A stretch of 64,000 nt of DNA, from NCBI GenBank assembly GCA_020632995.1, contig JACKEN010000016.1, positions 62,001-126,000 of the forward strand. Reading direction: 5' to 3'. Every line of letters starts with the position of its first letter. Position 1 is the stretch's first letter. Of the stretch, positions 53,497 through 62,386 are shown one piece after another. A model generated the notes under the pieces. That model saw only the letters and a list, made by a program, of their open reading frames with translations, made no database searches and was not told the DNA's origin. The translations under genes were made by a program, and so were the position numbers. This DNA comes from Deltaproteobacteria bacterium (GTDB lineage Bacteria > Myxococcota > Kuafuiibacteriia > Kuafuiibacteriales > Kuafuiibacteriaceae).

Positions 53497-54354
53497 TCAC
53501 CCCTCGTCGTCCTCGTCCTCGTCCTCGCCCTCGAAGATGCGGACCGCCTTGAGCGAGCCGCGCCCGAGGGAGCGGGTGGTGAGGCCGTCGACCTCGGCCA
53601 CGGTGCGGTGGATGATGCGCCGCTCGTAGCTGTTGAGGCCCTCGATGGTCACCGCCTCGCCGTCCTCGAGGACCTGCTCGATGGCCTCCTTGGCCTGGGC
53701 CACGAGGGCCGCCTCGCGCTTGGGGTCCTTCTCGGGCTTGGGGCGATCACCGCGGTCGCGATCCCGATCGCGATCCCGGCCGCCGCGGTCCCGGTCCCGA
53801 CCGCCACGGTCCCGATCCCGGCCACCGCCGCGGCGATCCCGATCCCGGCCGCCGCGATCCCGGCCGCCGCGATCCCGATCCCGGCCGCCGCGGTCCCGGC
53901 CGCCGCGATCCCGATCCCGGCGCTCGCTCGGGGCGTAGCTGCCGGCGGGGAGCTGGACGAGCACCTTCAGGGTGCGGTCCGCCATGCCCTCGCCCCCGAC
54001 CTCGCGCAGCACCTCGGCCAGCGCCTCGAGGGAGGCGTCGTCGTCGGGGACCACCCCGGACTGGGCCTCGATGGCCACCTTCACCTCGCCGTTGGTCACG
54101 GTGACCCGGGCGGAGGCCTCGAGCTCGCGGTTGGTGAACTCCTCGGCCAGGAACTTCTCCAGGGTCTCGCGGATGCTCGCGTTGGCGGGATCCCGGGGGG
54201 CGGCGAAGATCCGGACGGTGCTGGCGCCGTTCAGGAAGTGGTCGCGATCCAGGCGGTAGTCCAGCTCGTCCATCGGGACCCCGAGGGCGGCGCTGGCGGC
54301 CTCGAGCGAGTCCTCGAGGGAGGGACCTTCGAATGCGTTCTGGGCGGGATTCAT
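53497..54354 (-). CDS. Jag-like R3H RNA-binding protein with long Arg/Asp/Gly insert
   Basis: 285 residues from ATG 54354. An N-terminal Jag-N domain (SLEDSLEAASAALGVPMDEL), a KH-like stretch and a C-terminal R3H domain (GLNSYERRIIHRTVAEVDGL then TRSLG) match SpoIIIJ-associated proteins that bind RNA and affect cell envelope growth. Residues ~145-225 are an unusual low-complexity insert of RDRDRGG repeats, encoded by simple CGATCCCGG-type repeats (53750-53930). The end is an acidic tail. No yidC gene is adjacent, unlike the classic neighbourhood. Confidence 0.82.
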   Translation of the reverse strand: MNPAQNAFEGPSLEDSLEAASAALGVPMDELDYRLDRDHFLNGASTVRIFAAPRDPANASIRETLEKFLAEEFTNRELEASARVTVTNGEVKVAIEAQSGVVPDDDASLEALAEVLREVGGEGMADRTLKVLVQLPAGSYAPSERRDRDRGGRDRGGRDRDRGGRDRGGRDRDRRGGGRDRDRGGRDRDRGGRDRDRDRDRGDRPKPEKDPKREAALVAQAKEAIEQVLEDGEAVTIEGLNSYERRIIHRTVAEVDGLTTRSLGRGSLKAVRIFEGEDEDEDDEG

Positions 54355-54434
54355 GGACCGAGGGTGTGTAGCACCGAGACCGGACTTGGCCAACCCACAT
54401 CGCGCGACCCCTGCGCTCGGCCTATGATCTTCCT

Positions 54435-55781
54435 GTGACCCGGGGTCTCGAGCTCCTGCTCGGCCTGCTGGCCGTGCAGATCGCCATGGTGGGGGTGGCG
54501 CACGGCTTCGCGCCGGGGCCCCTGCTCGCGGCGGTGGGGACGTCCGCCTTGGGGCTCACCGCCCTGGCCGTGGCCACCCGCGTGCTGGTCAAGCTGGTCG
54601 CGCCCCACCTGGGCGAGGAGCGGTCCTGGCGCGGGCTGGCGCGGGCCCTCCCCGGGCTCGAGGTCCAGACCTTCGGCGGCCAGGAACCGCCCCGCGGGCA
54701 CCTCTGGTTGGGGCCAACCCGGGTGACCCTCCGCCCCGCCGACCACACCTTCCTCGTCCACGTGCACCGGGTCGCGCCGGAGGCGTCCCCGGAGTGGCGC
54801 CTGGATCCCGCCCCCGGTGGCACCACGGGTGACAGCGAGCTGGACGCGCGGGTCACCATCCACGGGCCGCCCGAGGCCGTGGCCGCCGCCCTCACCCCCG
54901 CGCTGCGGGGCCGGATCCTGACCTGGGTCGGGGGCGGGGTGCGGATCCGCGGGGCCCACGCCGCCTTCGAGGCGCCCCGGCTCCTGAAGGCGCCGGAGGA
55001 CTCCGCGGCCCGGATCCAGGCGGTGGCCGACCTCCTGGCCCGGCTCGCCCGGGCGCCCACCGGCCCCGAGGCCCTCGAGGCCGCGGCCAGGAACGACCCG
55101 GAGCCCGGAGTGCGGGCGGTGGCGCTCAGGAGCCTCCTCGCCACCTACCCGATGACCCCCGCTCACTGCGCCCTCGCCCGGGAGGCGCTGGACGCCGCCC
55201 ACCCCCCGCTCCGGCGCGCGGCGGCCGAGGCCCTCCTCGCCCCCGAGGCCGACCCCGGGTTGGCCCGACGCCTGCTCGCGGAGTCGCTCGCCGAGGGTGA
55301 CCCGGCCGAGCAGGCCCATGCGCTGGGGCTGATCTTCGATGCCCTGCCCAGGCGCCAGAGCCGCCGACTGCTGCGCCTGGGCCTGGCCCGCGGTCGGGGC
55401 CCCCTCGCGCCCCAGGTGCTGGCCCGAGTGGACGCCGATCTGCAAGATGCCTTGCTCAATCGGCTCGAGCGCTGCGAGTCCGAGGCGCTGGTGGCCCTGG
55501 TCCCCGCCCTGGCCGAGCACCAGCAGCAAGCCGCCTTGCTCGCCCTCGCGCGGCACCGGCACGCCGAGGTGAGCATCCCCGCCCTGCAGGCGCTCGCCGC
55601 GTGCGGCACCCTCGAGGCGGTGGCGCCCCTGTTGGCGGTGGCCCGCAGCACCTGGGCGCCATCTCGGCGGGGGGCGGCGCTCCAGGTGGCGCGGCACCTC
55701 CAGGCCGTGCACGGGGTGCCGGCGCGGGGGGCGTTGTCGACCGCGCCCGAGGATGGCGCGGGCCGGCTCAGCGACGCGTGA
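54435..55781 (+). CDS. Membrane-anchored HEAT-repeat protein
   Basis: 448 residues from GTG 54435. Two N-terminal hydrophobic segments (LLLGLLAVQIAMVGVAHGF and LLAAVGTSALGLTALAVA), a beta domain, then from ~205 alpha-helical repeats of HEAT/PBS type (ALEAAARNDPEPGVRAVALR then SLLA; later HRHAEVSIPALQALAACGT). Likely a scaffold; no catalytic residues are apparent. Its 3' flank leads into the 20-bp repeat array. Confidence 0.72.
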   Translation: MTRGLELLLGLLAVQIAMVGVAHGFAPGPLLAAVGTSALGLTALAVATRVLVKLVAPHLGEERSWRGLARALPGLEVQTFGGQEPPRGHLWLGPTRVTLRPADHTFLVHVHRVAPEASPEWRLDPAPGGTTGDSELDARVTIHGPPEAVAAALTPALRGRILTWVGGGVRIRGAHAAFEAPRLLKAPEDSAARIQAVADLLARLARAPTGPEALEAAARNDPEPGVRAVALRSLLATYPMTPAHCALAREALDAAHPPLRRAAAEALLAPEADPGLARRLLAESLAEGDPAEQAHALGLIFDALPRRQSRRLLRLGLARGRGPLAPQVLARVDADLQDALLNRLERCESEALVALVPALAEHQQQAALLALARHRHAEVSIPALQALAACGTLEAVAPLLAVARSTWAPSRRGAALQVARHLQAVHGVPARGALSTAPEDGAGRLSDA

Positions 55782-55820
55782 GGGCCTCCACGACCCCAGC
55801 GACCTGAGCCCGGTGCCGTC

Positions 55821-55960
55821 GGCTTCAGAGACTGGGTTCAGGCTTCAGAGACTGGGTTCAGGCTTCAGAGACTGGGTTCAGGCTTCAGAGACTGGGTTCA
55901 GGCTTCAGAGACTGGGTTCAGGCTTCAGAGACTGGGTTCAGGCTTCAGAGACTGGGTTCA
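55821..55960. repeat. Seven perfect 20-bp tandem repeats
   Basis: Unit GGCTTCAGAGACTGGGTTCA, seven identical copies with no spacers (140 bp). Perfect identity implies recent expansion. The array lies between the convergent HEAT-repeat and AraC genes. On the minus strand each unit contains TGA, and the AraC stop codon is supplied by the array itself. It is not CRISPR: there are no spacers. Confidence 0.95.
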
Positions 55961-56834
55961 GGGCCACCCGGGCCAGGGCCTCTGGCGCCTCGAGCCACCC
56001 CCGCACCTCCCGCGGCGTGCGCCCCATGCGCCGACGGAACGCGGCGGTGAAGTGGCTGTGGCTGGAGAAGCCGACGTCGAGCGCCACGTCCACCAGCCGC
56101 TCGCCGTCCGCGAGCCGCAGGAGGCCGGCGCGGAGCCGGAGCTGCTCGAGGTAGGCGTGCACCGTCGTCCCCAGCGCCTCCCGGAACAGCCGGGCGAGGT
56201 GAAAGGGCGACAGCGCCACCTCCGCCCCGAGGGTGGCGAGGGACCACGGCTCCCCGAAGCGGGTCCCGAGGAGCACCTGCGCCGCGTGGACCGCCTCCAG
56301 CCCCCGCCTGTGGCGCTCCGCACGCGCCCGCACCCGCTCGCGCGGGACCCCGCGCACCACCTCGGAGAGGATGGTGAGGAGGGCCTCGTGGATCAAGAGG
56401 TCGTCCCGGGCCGTCTCGCCGAGGGCGTAACGCTCGATGGCCAGGTGTCGCAAGTAGACCTGCGCCGAGGCGGGCGCACGGACGAACGTGAAGGGCGCCT
56501 CGGGGCGCTCGCCCACCGAGAGCCCGGCGTGTACCAGGGCGGCCCGCACGTCGGCGGGGTCGAGCCCGACGAAGGTGCAGCGGTCCCCACGCGCGTCCAG
56601 CAGGCGCCGGGTGTAGCGCTGGGCGTGGTTGTAGAAGATGACCTGGTTCGGATCCGCCGCCACCGAGGTCTGGCCGGCCTGCTGGATCTCGACCGGCACT
56701 CCGGGAAACACGAAGAGGGGGCCCAGCTGGATCTCGTTCTCGCTCCGCCAGCGCGGGCTGCTCGGCGGGCACACGAACGCGCCCACCACGAAGCCGCGCC
56801 CCTCGACGAGGCGGCGCTGGGTGCCGTCGGTCAT
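55938..56834 (-). CDS. AraC-family transcriptional regulator
   Basis: 298 residues from ATG 56834. An N-terminal cupin-like sensor domain, and a C-terminal pair of HTHs: SLATLGAEVALSPFHLARLF and VDVALDVGFSSHSHFTAAFR, then RRMGRTPREVR. The last residues LNPVSEA and the stop codon lie inside the 20-bp repeat array, so the C-terminus has been rewritten by it without harming the fold. Divergent from the FG-GAP protein gene, its likely neighbour target. Confidence 0.9.
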   Translation of the reverse strand: MTDGTQRRLVEGRGFVVGAFVCPPSSPRWRSENEIQLGPLFVFPGVPVEIQQAGQTSVAADPNQVIFYNHAQRYTRRLLDARGDRCTFVGLDPADVRAALVHAGLSVGERPEAPFTFVRAPASAQVYLRHLAIERYALGETARDDLLIHEALLTILSEVVRGVPRERVRARAERHRRGLEAVHAAQVLLGTRFGEPWSLATLGAEVALSPFHLARLFREALGTTVHAYLEQLRLRAGLLRLADGERLVDVALDVGFSSHSHFTAAFRRRMGRTPREVRGWLEAPEALARVALNPVSEA

Positions 56835-56919
56835 CCCGGAGATTCTGGACGAAACCGCACGATCCTGACAGCGGCCGGCGCCGCTCGAGCGCGAGACTCC
56901 GAGCTCATCGGAGGTCTTC

Positions 56920-58314
56920 ATGAGTCCAGTCCAAGCGTCCCTCCTGCTCTTCACCCTCTCCGGCCAGCTGGCGGAGCCCGGCGCGGTGGTCCTGAGCCTG
57001 CTCGAGGGCGACCAGGTGGAGGACTACTACGGGTGGGTGGCGGCCAACCTCCCCGACGTCGACGGGGACGGCGTCGATGACCTGATCATCCCCGCCATCG
57101 GCTACGACAACGGCGCGGGGCGGGTGACGGTGTACTCCGGCGCCACCCGAGCGGTGCTCGCGGACATCGTCGGGGTCCCCGGCACCCTCTACGGCTACTC
57201 GGTGGGGGCGGCGGGGGACGTCGACGCGGACGGGGTCCCCGACTACATCGTGGGCGGAGGCCGGGTGGAGGTGTTCTCGGGCGCCACCCACCACCTGCTC
57301 TGGAGCCTGGGCGGCATCACCGGCTTCGCCCACAGCGTCGGCGGCGCGGGGGACGTGGACGGTGACGGGCACGACGACGTGATCGTGGGCGCGCAGCGCA
57401 CCGACACCACCACGGTGGCCACCGGGCAGGTGTTCGTCTTCTCCGGCGCCAGCGGCCTGCCGCTGTGGACGCGGGACGGCGCGAGCGCGCGGGCCTTGTT
57501 CGGCTCCGCGGTGGGCGCGGTCGGCGATGTCAACGGAGATTGCGTGCCGGACGTGGTGGTCGGCGCGTACGGCGCGAAGCGCGCCTACATCCTGAGCGGG
57601 CGCGACGGCGCGACGCTGCACGAGCTCGCCCCGGAGGACCCCGCGCGATCGCCGACCTTCGGCCGCTTCTTCGCGTCGGGCGCGGGGGACGTCGATCGCG
57701 ACGGGTGGCCGGACGTCTTCATCGGCGACTACGCCGCGAACGCGCGCGGCGCCGACGGCACCGGGCAGGCCTACGTGTTCTCGGGCCGCACCGGCCAGCG
57801 CCTGCACCTGTTCACCGGCGTCCATCCCGGGGACGGCCTCGGCCCGGGCCGGGGCATCCCGGACGTGAACGGTGACCACCACGCCGACGTGCTGGTGGCG
57901 GCCTACACCAACGGCGACGGGGCGCCCGCGGCGGGGAAGGCGTACCTCTTCTCGGGCCGGAGCGGCGCGCTCCTGCGCACCTTCACCGCGACCCTGCAGG
58001 GCGATAACTTCGGCGTCGACGCGCTCTCGATGGGGGACGTCGACCGGGACGGCCACGACGACTTCCTGGTCACCGCGGTGGGGCTCGCCTTCGAGGGCCT
58101 GGACCACGGGCGCGCCTACCTGATCGCGGGGGCGCCGCTGCCCTGCCCCGCGGACCTCGACGGAGACCGCCGGGTGGGGATCCTCGACCTCGTGCGGCTC
58201 CTTCGGGCGACGCGGACTCAGGCCGCGGCGGGAGACCTGGACGGGGACGGAGACGTGGACGCCGAGGACGTCTCGGTGCTCCTCGAGGACTGGGGCCGCT
58301 GCCCGCGGCGGTGA
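56920..58314 (+). CDS. FG-GAP (integrin beta-propeller) protein with dockerin-like C-terminus
   Basis: 464 residues from ATG 56920 with GGAGG eight bases upstream. The N-terminal hydrophobic segment may be a signal peptide. About seven blade repeats, each with a calcium-binding DxDGDGxxD loop (DVDGDGVDDLIIPA, GDVDGDGHDDVIVGA, GDVDRDGWPDVFIGD) and SGATR/SGRTG strand, make a beta-propeller. The last ~55 residues hold two EF-like calcium loops (PADLDGDRRVGILDLVRLL; GDLDGDGDVDAEDVSVLL) in dockerin order. An extracellular Ca-binding adhesion role is likely. Confidence 0.82.
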   Translation: MSPVQASLLLFTLSGQLAEPGAVVLSLLEGDQVEDYYGWVAANLPDVDGDGVDDLIIPAIGYDNGAGRVTVYSGATRAVLADIVGVPGTLYGYSVGAAGDVDADGVPDYIVGGGRVEVFSGATHHLLWSLGGITGFAHSVGGAGDVDGDGHDDVIVGAQRTDTTTVATGQVFVFSGASGLPLWTRDGASARALFGSAVGAVGDVNGDCVPDVVVGAYGAKRAYILSGRDGATLHELAPEDPARSPTFGRFFASGAGDVDRDGWPDVFIGDYAANARGADGTGQAYVFSGRTGQRLHLFTGVHPGDGLGPGRGIPDVNGDHHADVLVAAYTNGDGAPAAGKAYLFSGRSGALLRTFTATLQGDNFGVDALSMGDVDRDGHDDFLVTAVGLAFEGLDHGRAYLIAGAPLPCPADLDGDRRVGILDLVRLLRATRTQAAAGDLDGDGDVDAEDVSVLLEDWGRCPRR

Positions 58315-58335
58315 GGGCCGCGCCTGGTCACCTGG

Positions 58336-59235
58336 TCACCGGCGTCGCCCTGAGTGGCCCGTCCGGGGAGGCGGGGCGTGGTGGATCGGGGGGTGCGGCC
58401 ACTGGTAGCGCGCCGGCCTCGGCCCGGCCCAGCGCGCGCCCCAGCCCTGGTGTCGGTACCACCAATAGCTCGGGGCCACCGTGAAGTAGGGTCGCGGGCC
58501 CCAGCCCCACAGCCAGGGCGCCTCGAGCCAGAGCCACCCATGCGCGGGGTAGTAGACGTACATGTACGGGTAGCCGTAGCGATAGTCGGGCGTGTACGTG
58601 TAGACGCTGCCGTAGGGCATCCAGATCCAGCCGTACTGCTGGGTGTAGCTCCACGCGCCGTTCACCGCCGTCGCTGGCGCCGCCGCTTGCGCGGTGGGGG
58701 TCTGGGGCGGCGGCGGGGCGGCCGGCGGCGGCGGAGGGGCCGCGGTGGGCGGCGTACCGACCGGAGCGACGTTCGCCGCGTCTCCGCTCGCGCGTGCCGC
58801 GACGGTCGAGGTGGTGGTGGGCCCGGTGGCGATCAGGCCCTGATCCGACCAGAGGACGCGCTGACCCACCCCGAAGGGCGGGAAGCCGCGGTAGCGGAAG
58901 ACGACCCGCTCGCCGTCGTCGAAGCGCACCGAGACGTCATAGAAGCGACCCTCGGCGCGACCCTGGCTCGTGCCGGCGCCCACCACCGCGCCGCCCGCCG
59001 CGCCCGCCAGCGCGCCGAGGCCGCGACCGGTGATGATCCCGCCCAGCAGGCCTCCGATCACCGCCCCCGCCGCCGCGCCCGCGCCGGGGTCACCCACCCG
59101 CTCCACCGTCGTCTCCTGCACCTGCTCCACCCGCCCCTCTCGGGGCTCCACCCAGGTCCGTGTGGAGTACGACGTCGTCACGCAGGCGGTGACGACGAAC
59201 GGGAGCGTTGCGATGAACCAAGCTGACCTCGGCAT
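58336..59235 (-). CDS. Glycine-zipper lipoprotein with Tyr/Trp-rich C-terminus
   Basis: 299 residues from ATG 59235. Lipobox VTAC (Cys18), a glycine-zipper membrane segment (GAVIGGLLGGIITGRGLGAL then AGAAGGAVVG), a small beta domain (SVRFDDGERVVFRYRGFPPF), a Pro/Ala linker and a C-terminal ~90 residues extremely rich in Tyr, Trp, Pro and Gly (YRYGYPYMYVYYPAHGWLWL). Similar modular outer-membrane lipoproteins are common in myxobacteria; function unknown. Confidence 0.72.
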   Translation of the reverse strand: MPRSAWFIATLPFVVTACVTTSYSTRTWVEPREGRVEQVQETTVERVGDPGAGAAAGAVIGGLLGGIITGRGLGALAGAAGGAVVGAGTSQGRAEGRFYDVSVRFDDGERVVFRYRGFPPFGVGQRVLWSDQGLIATGPTTTSTVAARASGDAANVAPVGTPPTAAPPPPPAAPPPPQTPTAQAAAPATAVNGAWSYTQQYGWIWMPYGSVYTYTPDYRYGYPYMYVYYPAHGWLWLEAPWLWGWGPRPYFTVAPSYWWYRHQGWGARWAGPRPARYQWPHPPIHHAPPPRTGHSGRRR

Positions 59236-59357
59236 GGCCGACCTCCACGACGGAAGCGGGCCTCGGGTCGCGCTCGGCGACAGGGCGAGGCCCCGCACCG
59301 CGTCTGGTGGGTCAACACGCGAAGGGCTCGCGCCATTGCCGTGTGACCGCGTCGAGG

Positions 59358-60656
59358 TCAGGCGCCGCGACCGGCCGGCTGCTCGCCGGTGATCAGACGC
59401 GCACCTCGGCGGAACATCACGTAGCTCCAGATCCAGTTGAGGAGCACGAAGACGCGGTTCTTGAAGCCGACCAGGTACCACAGGTGGATGAAGAGCCACG
59501 CCAGCCACGCCAGCATGCCCGTCATCTTGACCCCGTGGGACTGGGCCACCGCGTGGGTGCGACCGATCGTGGCCATCATCCCCTTGTCGTAATACTCGAA
59601 GGGCTCGGTCTGCTGCCCCGCCATGCGGCGCCCCACGTTCCGCGCCACCGCGCGCGCCTGCTGCATGGCGACCGGCGACACGCCAGGCAGCGGCTGACCG
59701 TCCTCCCGATCGAAGCGCGCGATGTCGCCGATCGCCCAGGCCTCCGGGTGGCCGGGGATGCTGCAATCCCGGTTGACGATCACCCGCCCCGCGCGATCCT
59801 GGGGCACGCCCAGGGTGTCCGCGAGGGGGCTCGCGGAGACGCCCGCGCCCCAGACCACGACGCCCGCCCGGAGCAGCTCGCCGTCGAGGTGGACGCCTTC
59901 TGCCGTGATGTCCCGGACCGGCGCCCCGGTGCGCACCTCGACCCCGAGCTTCTCGAGGTCGCGGCGGGCCGCTTCGGAGAGCGCGGGGTCGAAGCCTCCG
60001 AGGATCTGCGGAGCCGCCTCCACCAGGACCACCCGCGACGCGTTTGGGTCGATGTTGTGGTAGTCGGCGGCGAGCACCCGGCGCGCGAGCTCCGCGATCG
60101 CGCCCGCGACCTCCACCCCGGTCGGGCCGCCCCCGATCACGACGAAGGTCAACTTGCGGCGCAGCTCGTCGGGCTCGAGGCCGCGCTCGGCCTCCTCGTA
60201 GCTGAGGAGCACGCGCCGACGGATGGCGAGGGCGTCCTCCACCGACTTGAGCCCCAGCGCGTGCTCGGCCCACCGGTCGTTCCCGAAGTAGTTGGTGCGC
60301 GCCCCCGCCGCGAGGATCAGGTAGTCGTACCGGAGCGCGGGGCCGTTCTCGAGGTGGACCTCACGCCCCTCGAGGTCGATCCGGCTGACCCGATCGAGGA
60401 GGGTGCGCACCCGACGCCGCTTCCTCAGCACCGAGCGGATGGGGATGGCGATGTCGGACGGGGACAGCCCGGCGGTGGCGACCTGGTAGAGGAGGGGCTG
60501 GAAGAGGTGGTGGTTGCGGGCGTCGACCAGGGTCACCCGGACCGGGAGCGCGTCGAGGTGCTTGGCCGCCTCCAACCCCCCGAAACCACCGCCCACGATG
60601 ACCACATGAGGAGGCGTGCCCGGGTCCTTGGCGGCGGGGATGACGCTCTGCATCAC
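59358..60656 (-). CDS. ndh: Type II NADH dehydrogenase (NAD(P)/FAD oxidoreductase)
   Basis: 432 residues. FAD motif VVIVGGGFGGLEAAKHL, ARNHHLFQPLLYQVATAGLS (quinone/FAD region typical of NDH-2), second Rossmann FVVIGGGPTGVEVAG, and ATG-type AIGDIA. C-terminal hydrophobic, aromatic membrane-association segment (LAWLAWLFIHLWYLVGFKN). Oxidises NADH and reduces quinone without pumping protons. No adjacent respiratory genes. Confidence 0.92.
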   Translation of the reverse strand: MMQSVIPAAKDPGTPPHVVIVGGGFGGLEAAKHLDALPVRVTLVDARNHHLFQPLLYQVATAGLSPSDIAIPIRSVLRKRRRVRTLLDRVSRIDLEGREVHLENGPALRYDYLILAAGARTNYFGNDRWAEHALGLKSVEDALAIRRRVLLSYEEAERGLEPDELRRKLTFVVIGGGPTGVEVAGAIAELARRVLAADYHNIDPNASRVVLVEAAPQILGGFDPALSEAARRDLEKLGVEVRTGAPVRDITAEGVHLDGELLRAGVVVWGAGVSASPLADTLGVPQDRAGRVIVNRDCSIPGHPEAWAIGDIARFDREDGQPLPGVSPVAMQQARAVARNVGRRMAGQQTEPFEYYDKGMMATIGRTHAVAQSHGVKMTGMLAWLAWLFIHLWYLVGFKNRVFVLLNWIWSYVMFRRGARLITGEQPAGRGA

Positions 60657-60699
60657 CGCATTTGTAGCGGGCTCGCCCCGAAAGGGAAGGCCGGCGTGC

Positions 60700-62178
60700 T
60701 CAGCCGTCGAATTGTAGGTCTTCCAGCGCCACCGGCTTGCTGTTCCACGGTCGGCAAAGGCCCTCGCTCTCGGGCACCACCAGCTCGAACAGGAGCGCCC
60801 CGCCCTCGTCGATCCCCTGGATGACCGCCCGCTTCCGCCACAGGTCGTCGCCGAGGGACGCGTAGGTCAGCAGGTAGTCACCGCCCGCGCGGTAGACGCT
60901 GGAGCAGAAGTCCGCGTGGTAGCCGGCGTCGTACTGCCAGCTGACTTGCGCAGTCATCGTCACCTCGTCCACCGCGTAGATCATGGCGAGGCTGCTCGGC
61001 AGGCGCTGGCCCACCGGGGCGTCGTCGGGTTGGCGGATGCTCGGCTCGCCGTTGTTGAAGAGCAGGAGGTCGCCGTCCACGAACGACAGCGCGTGCTGCC
61101 CGATCGGCTTCGGGTCGCTCGAGCCGAGGGAGAGCGCGCGCAGCGACGGGAAGTTCACGTACCAGTGCTTGGTCTCGTCGCCGAGGATCCACTGGATCTG
61201 CTTCGTGGTGTAGCCGACCTTCATGACGAAGTGCTCGCGCGAGGACACGATGAGGCTGTCGTCCTCGGGGGAGTAGAGGGTGGAGTTGAGGACGAACCAC
61301 TCCTCGTCAGGGCGGACGAGGCCGGAGGGGTCGCCCCCCGCCGCCGAGATGTGGTCGGCGATGATCTGTCCGAGGTCCCAGGTGTTCAATACCGCGCCGT
61401 GCTCATCGACCTCGATCAGCACGGGCGCGTCCTCGAAGTAGGGCTCGCCGGTCCGCCTGACGTCGACGCTCAGCAAGTAGCCTTGCGGTCCGAAGGTGAT
61501 GGCCCGATGTGGGAGGACCGCGTCGAAGCCCTCGACCACCAGGGGCACGCGCACCTTGGTGCCGTCGAGCGCGAGGAACGAGATGGCGTCCTCGTCGCCG
61601 ATCACGAAGCGCTCGCCGTCGAAGAAGTTCGGCCACCGCCGCGCGTCGTCGAGCCCGGCCCAGCGCACGTAGCCGTCGATGTCGACGATGAGCGGGCCCT
61701 GCTCGGTCTCGTTCTCCAGGTGGATGTAGCTGAAGTCGGGGCGCCGGGCCGGGTCCACCGCCCTGGTCACCTGGAGCTCGTCGTAGGGCCCCATGGCGTC
61801 GACCCAGGCGCCGGCCTGCACGGTGGCGGGGACGGTGGTGGAGCCTCCGGAGGTGAACGTGACGGTGAGCTCGACGAGGTTCGCGTAGTCGGCGTAGAGC
61901 CCGAAGATCGGCACCACGATCGTCCCCCCGTCCACCGAGAGGGCGTCGATCGCGTAGGTGGCGCCGAGCGGCCTCGCCTGCGCGCCCGGGCGGGGGCGGA
62001 CGGCGAAGCGGACCGAGTCCACCAGCGCTGGGTCCACATGTAGGTCGAAGGCGGTGATGAAGACCGAGGGGTGCAGATCGTGCTCGACGACCTCGATCGG
62101 GGGCAGGAGGGGCTCCGGATCGGCGGCGCTGCACGCGCACAGGATGACGGCCAGGGCGGGGGTGATGCGCGACTTCAT
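60700..62178 (-). CDS. Arylsulfotransferase (AssT)-like lipoprotein
   Basis: 492 residues from ATG 62178. Signal peptide with lipobox LCAC (Cys15). A beta-propeller follows with NSTLYSPEDDSLIVSSREHF and VMKVGYTTKQIQWILGD, which match the propeller strands of aryl-sulfate sulfotransferases. The Trp/His residues HALSFVDGDLLLFNNG fit the same family. The conserved catalytic His region is present but altered, so enzymatic activity is not certain. Confidence 0.78.
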   Translation of the reverse strand: MKSRITPALAVILCACSAADPEPLLPPIEVVEHDLHPSVFITAFDLHVDPALVDSVRFAVRPRPGAQARPLGATYAIDALSVDGGTIVVPIFGLYADYANLVELTVTFTSGGSTTVPATVQAGAWVDAMGPYDELQVTRAVDPARRPDFSYIHLENETEQGPLIVDIDGYVRWAGLDDARRWPNFFDGERFVIGDEDAISFLALDGTKVRVPLVVEGFDAVLPHRAITFGPQGYLLSVDVRRTGEPYFEDAPVLIEVDEHGAVLNTWDLGQIIADHISAAGGDPSGLVRPDEEWFVLNSTLYSPEDDSLIVSSREHFVMKVGYTTKQIQWILGDETKHWYVNFPSLRALSLGSSDPKPIGQHALSFVDGDLLLFNNGEPSIRQPDDAPVGQRLPSSLAMIYAVDEVTMTAQVSWQYDAGYHADFCSSVYRAGGDYLLTYASLGDDLWRKRAVIQGIDEGGALLFELVVPESEGLCRPWNSKPVALEDLQFDG

Positions 62179-62215
62179 GCTCCGTCTGGTGGCCAGACGG
62201 GCCCGCGTCGTCAGA

Positions 62216-62280
62216 ACGCAAGTGGAGCGCGCAGCCCCGGCGTCGAGGGTGGGACGGCTCCGCCGGCCCGGGACCCCAGG
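62216..62280. repeat. Dispersed repeat, copy B (intergenic)
   Basis: About 65 bp, starting ACGCAAGTGGAGCGCGCAGC, with a 32-bp block (62249-62280) identical to 41924-41955. Compared with copy A it lacks roughly 10 bp in the central CG-rich hairpin. It lies between the AssT-like gene and the sigma factor gene, outside coding sequence. Confidence 0.85.
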
Positions 62281-62386
62281 ATGATGCGCTTCTGACGGTC
62301 CGGCGCTGGCGCACCACCAAGAGGCTGCGGGTGGCCAGCCCGCGTGACCTCGGGGTAGACGAAGTGGACGAGGCAGAGGGGGCATC

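Noticed and set aside
55821..55960. CRISPR array
   Set aside because: Units are contiguous with no spacers and no cas genes are nearby.
55753..56154. Repeat-rich plus-strand protein across the 20-bp array
   Set aside because: It only translates the tandem repeat and antisense AraC sequence; no ribosome site or family.
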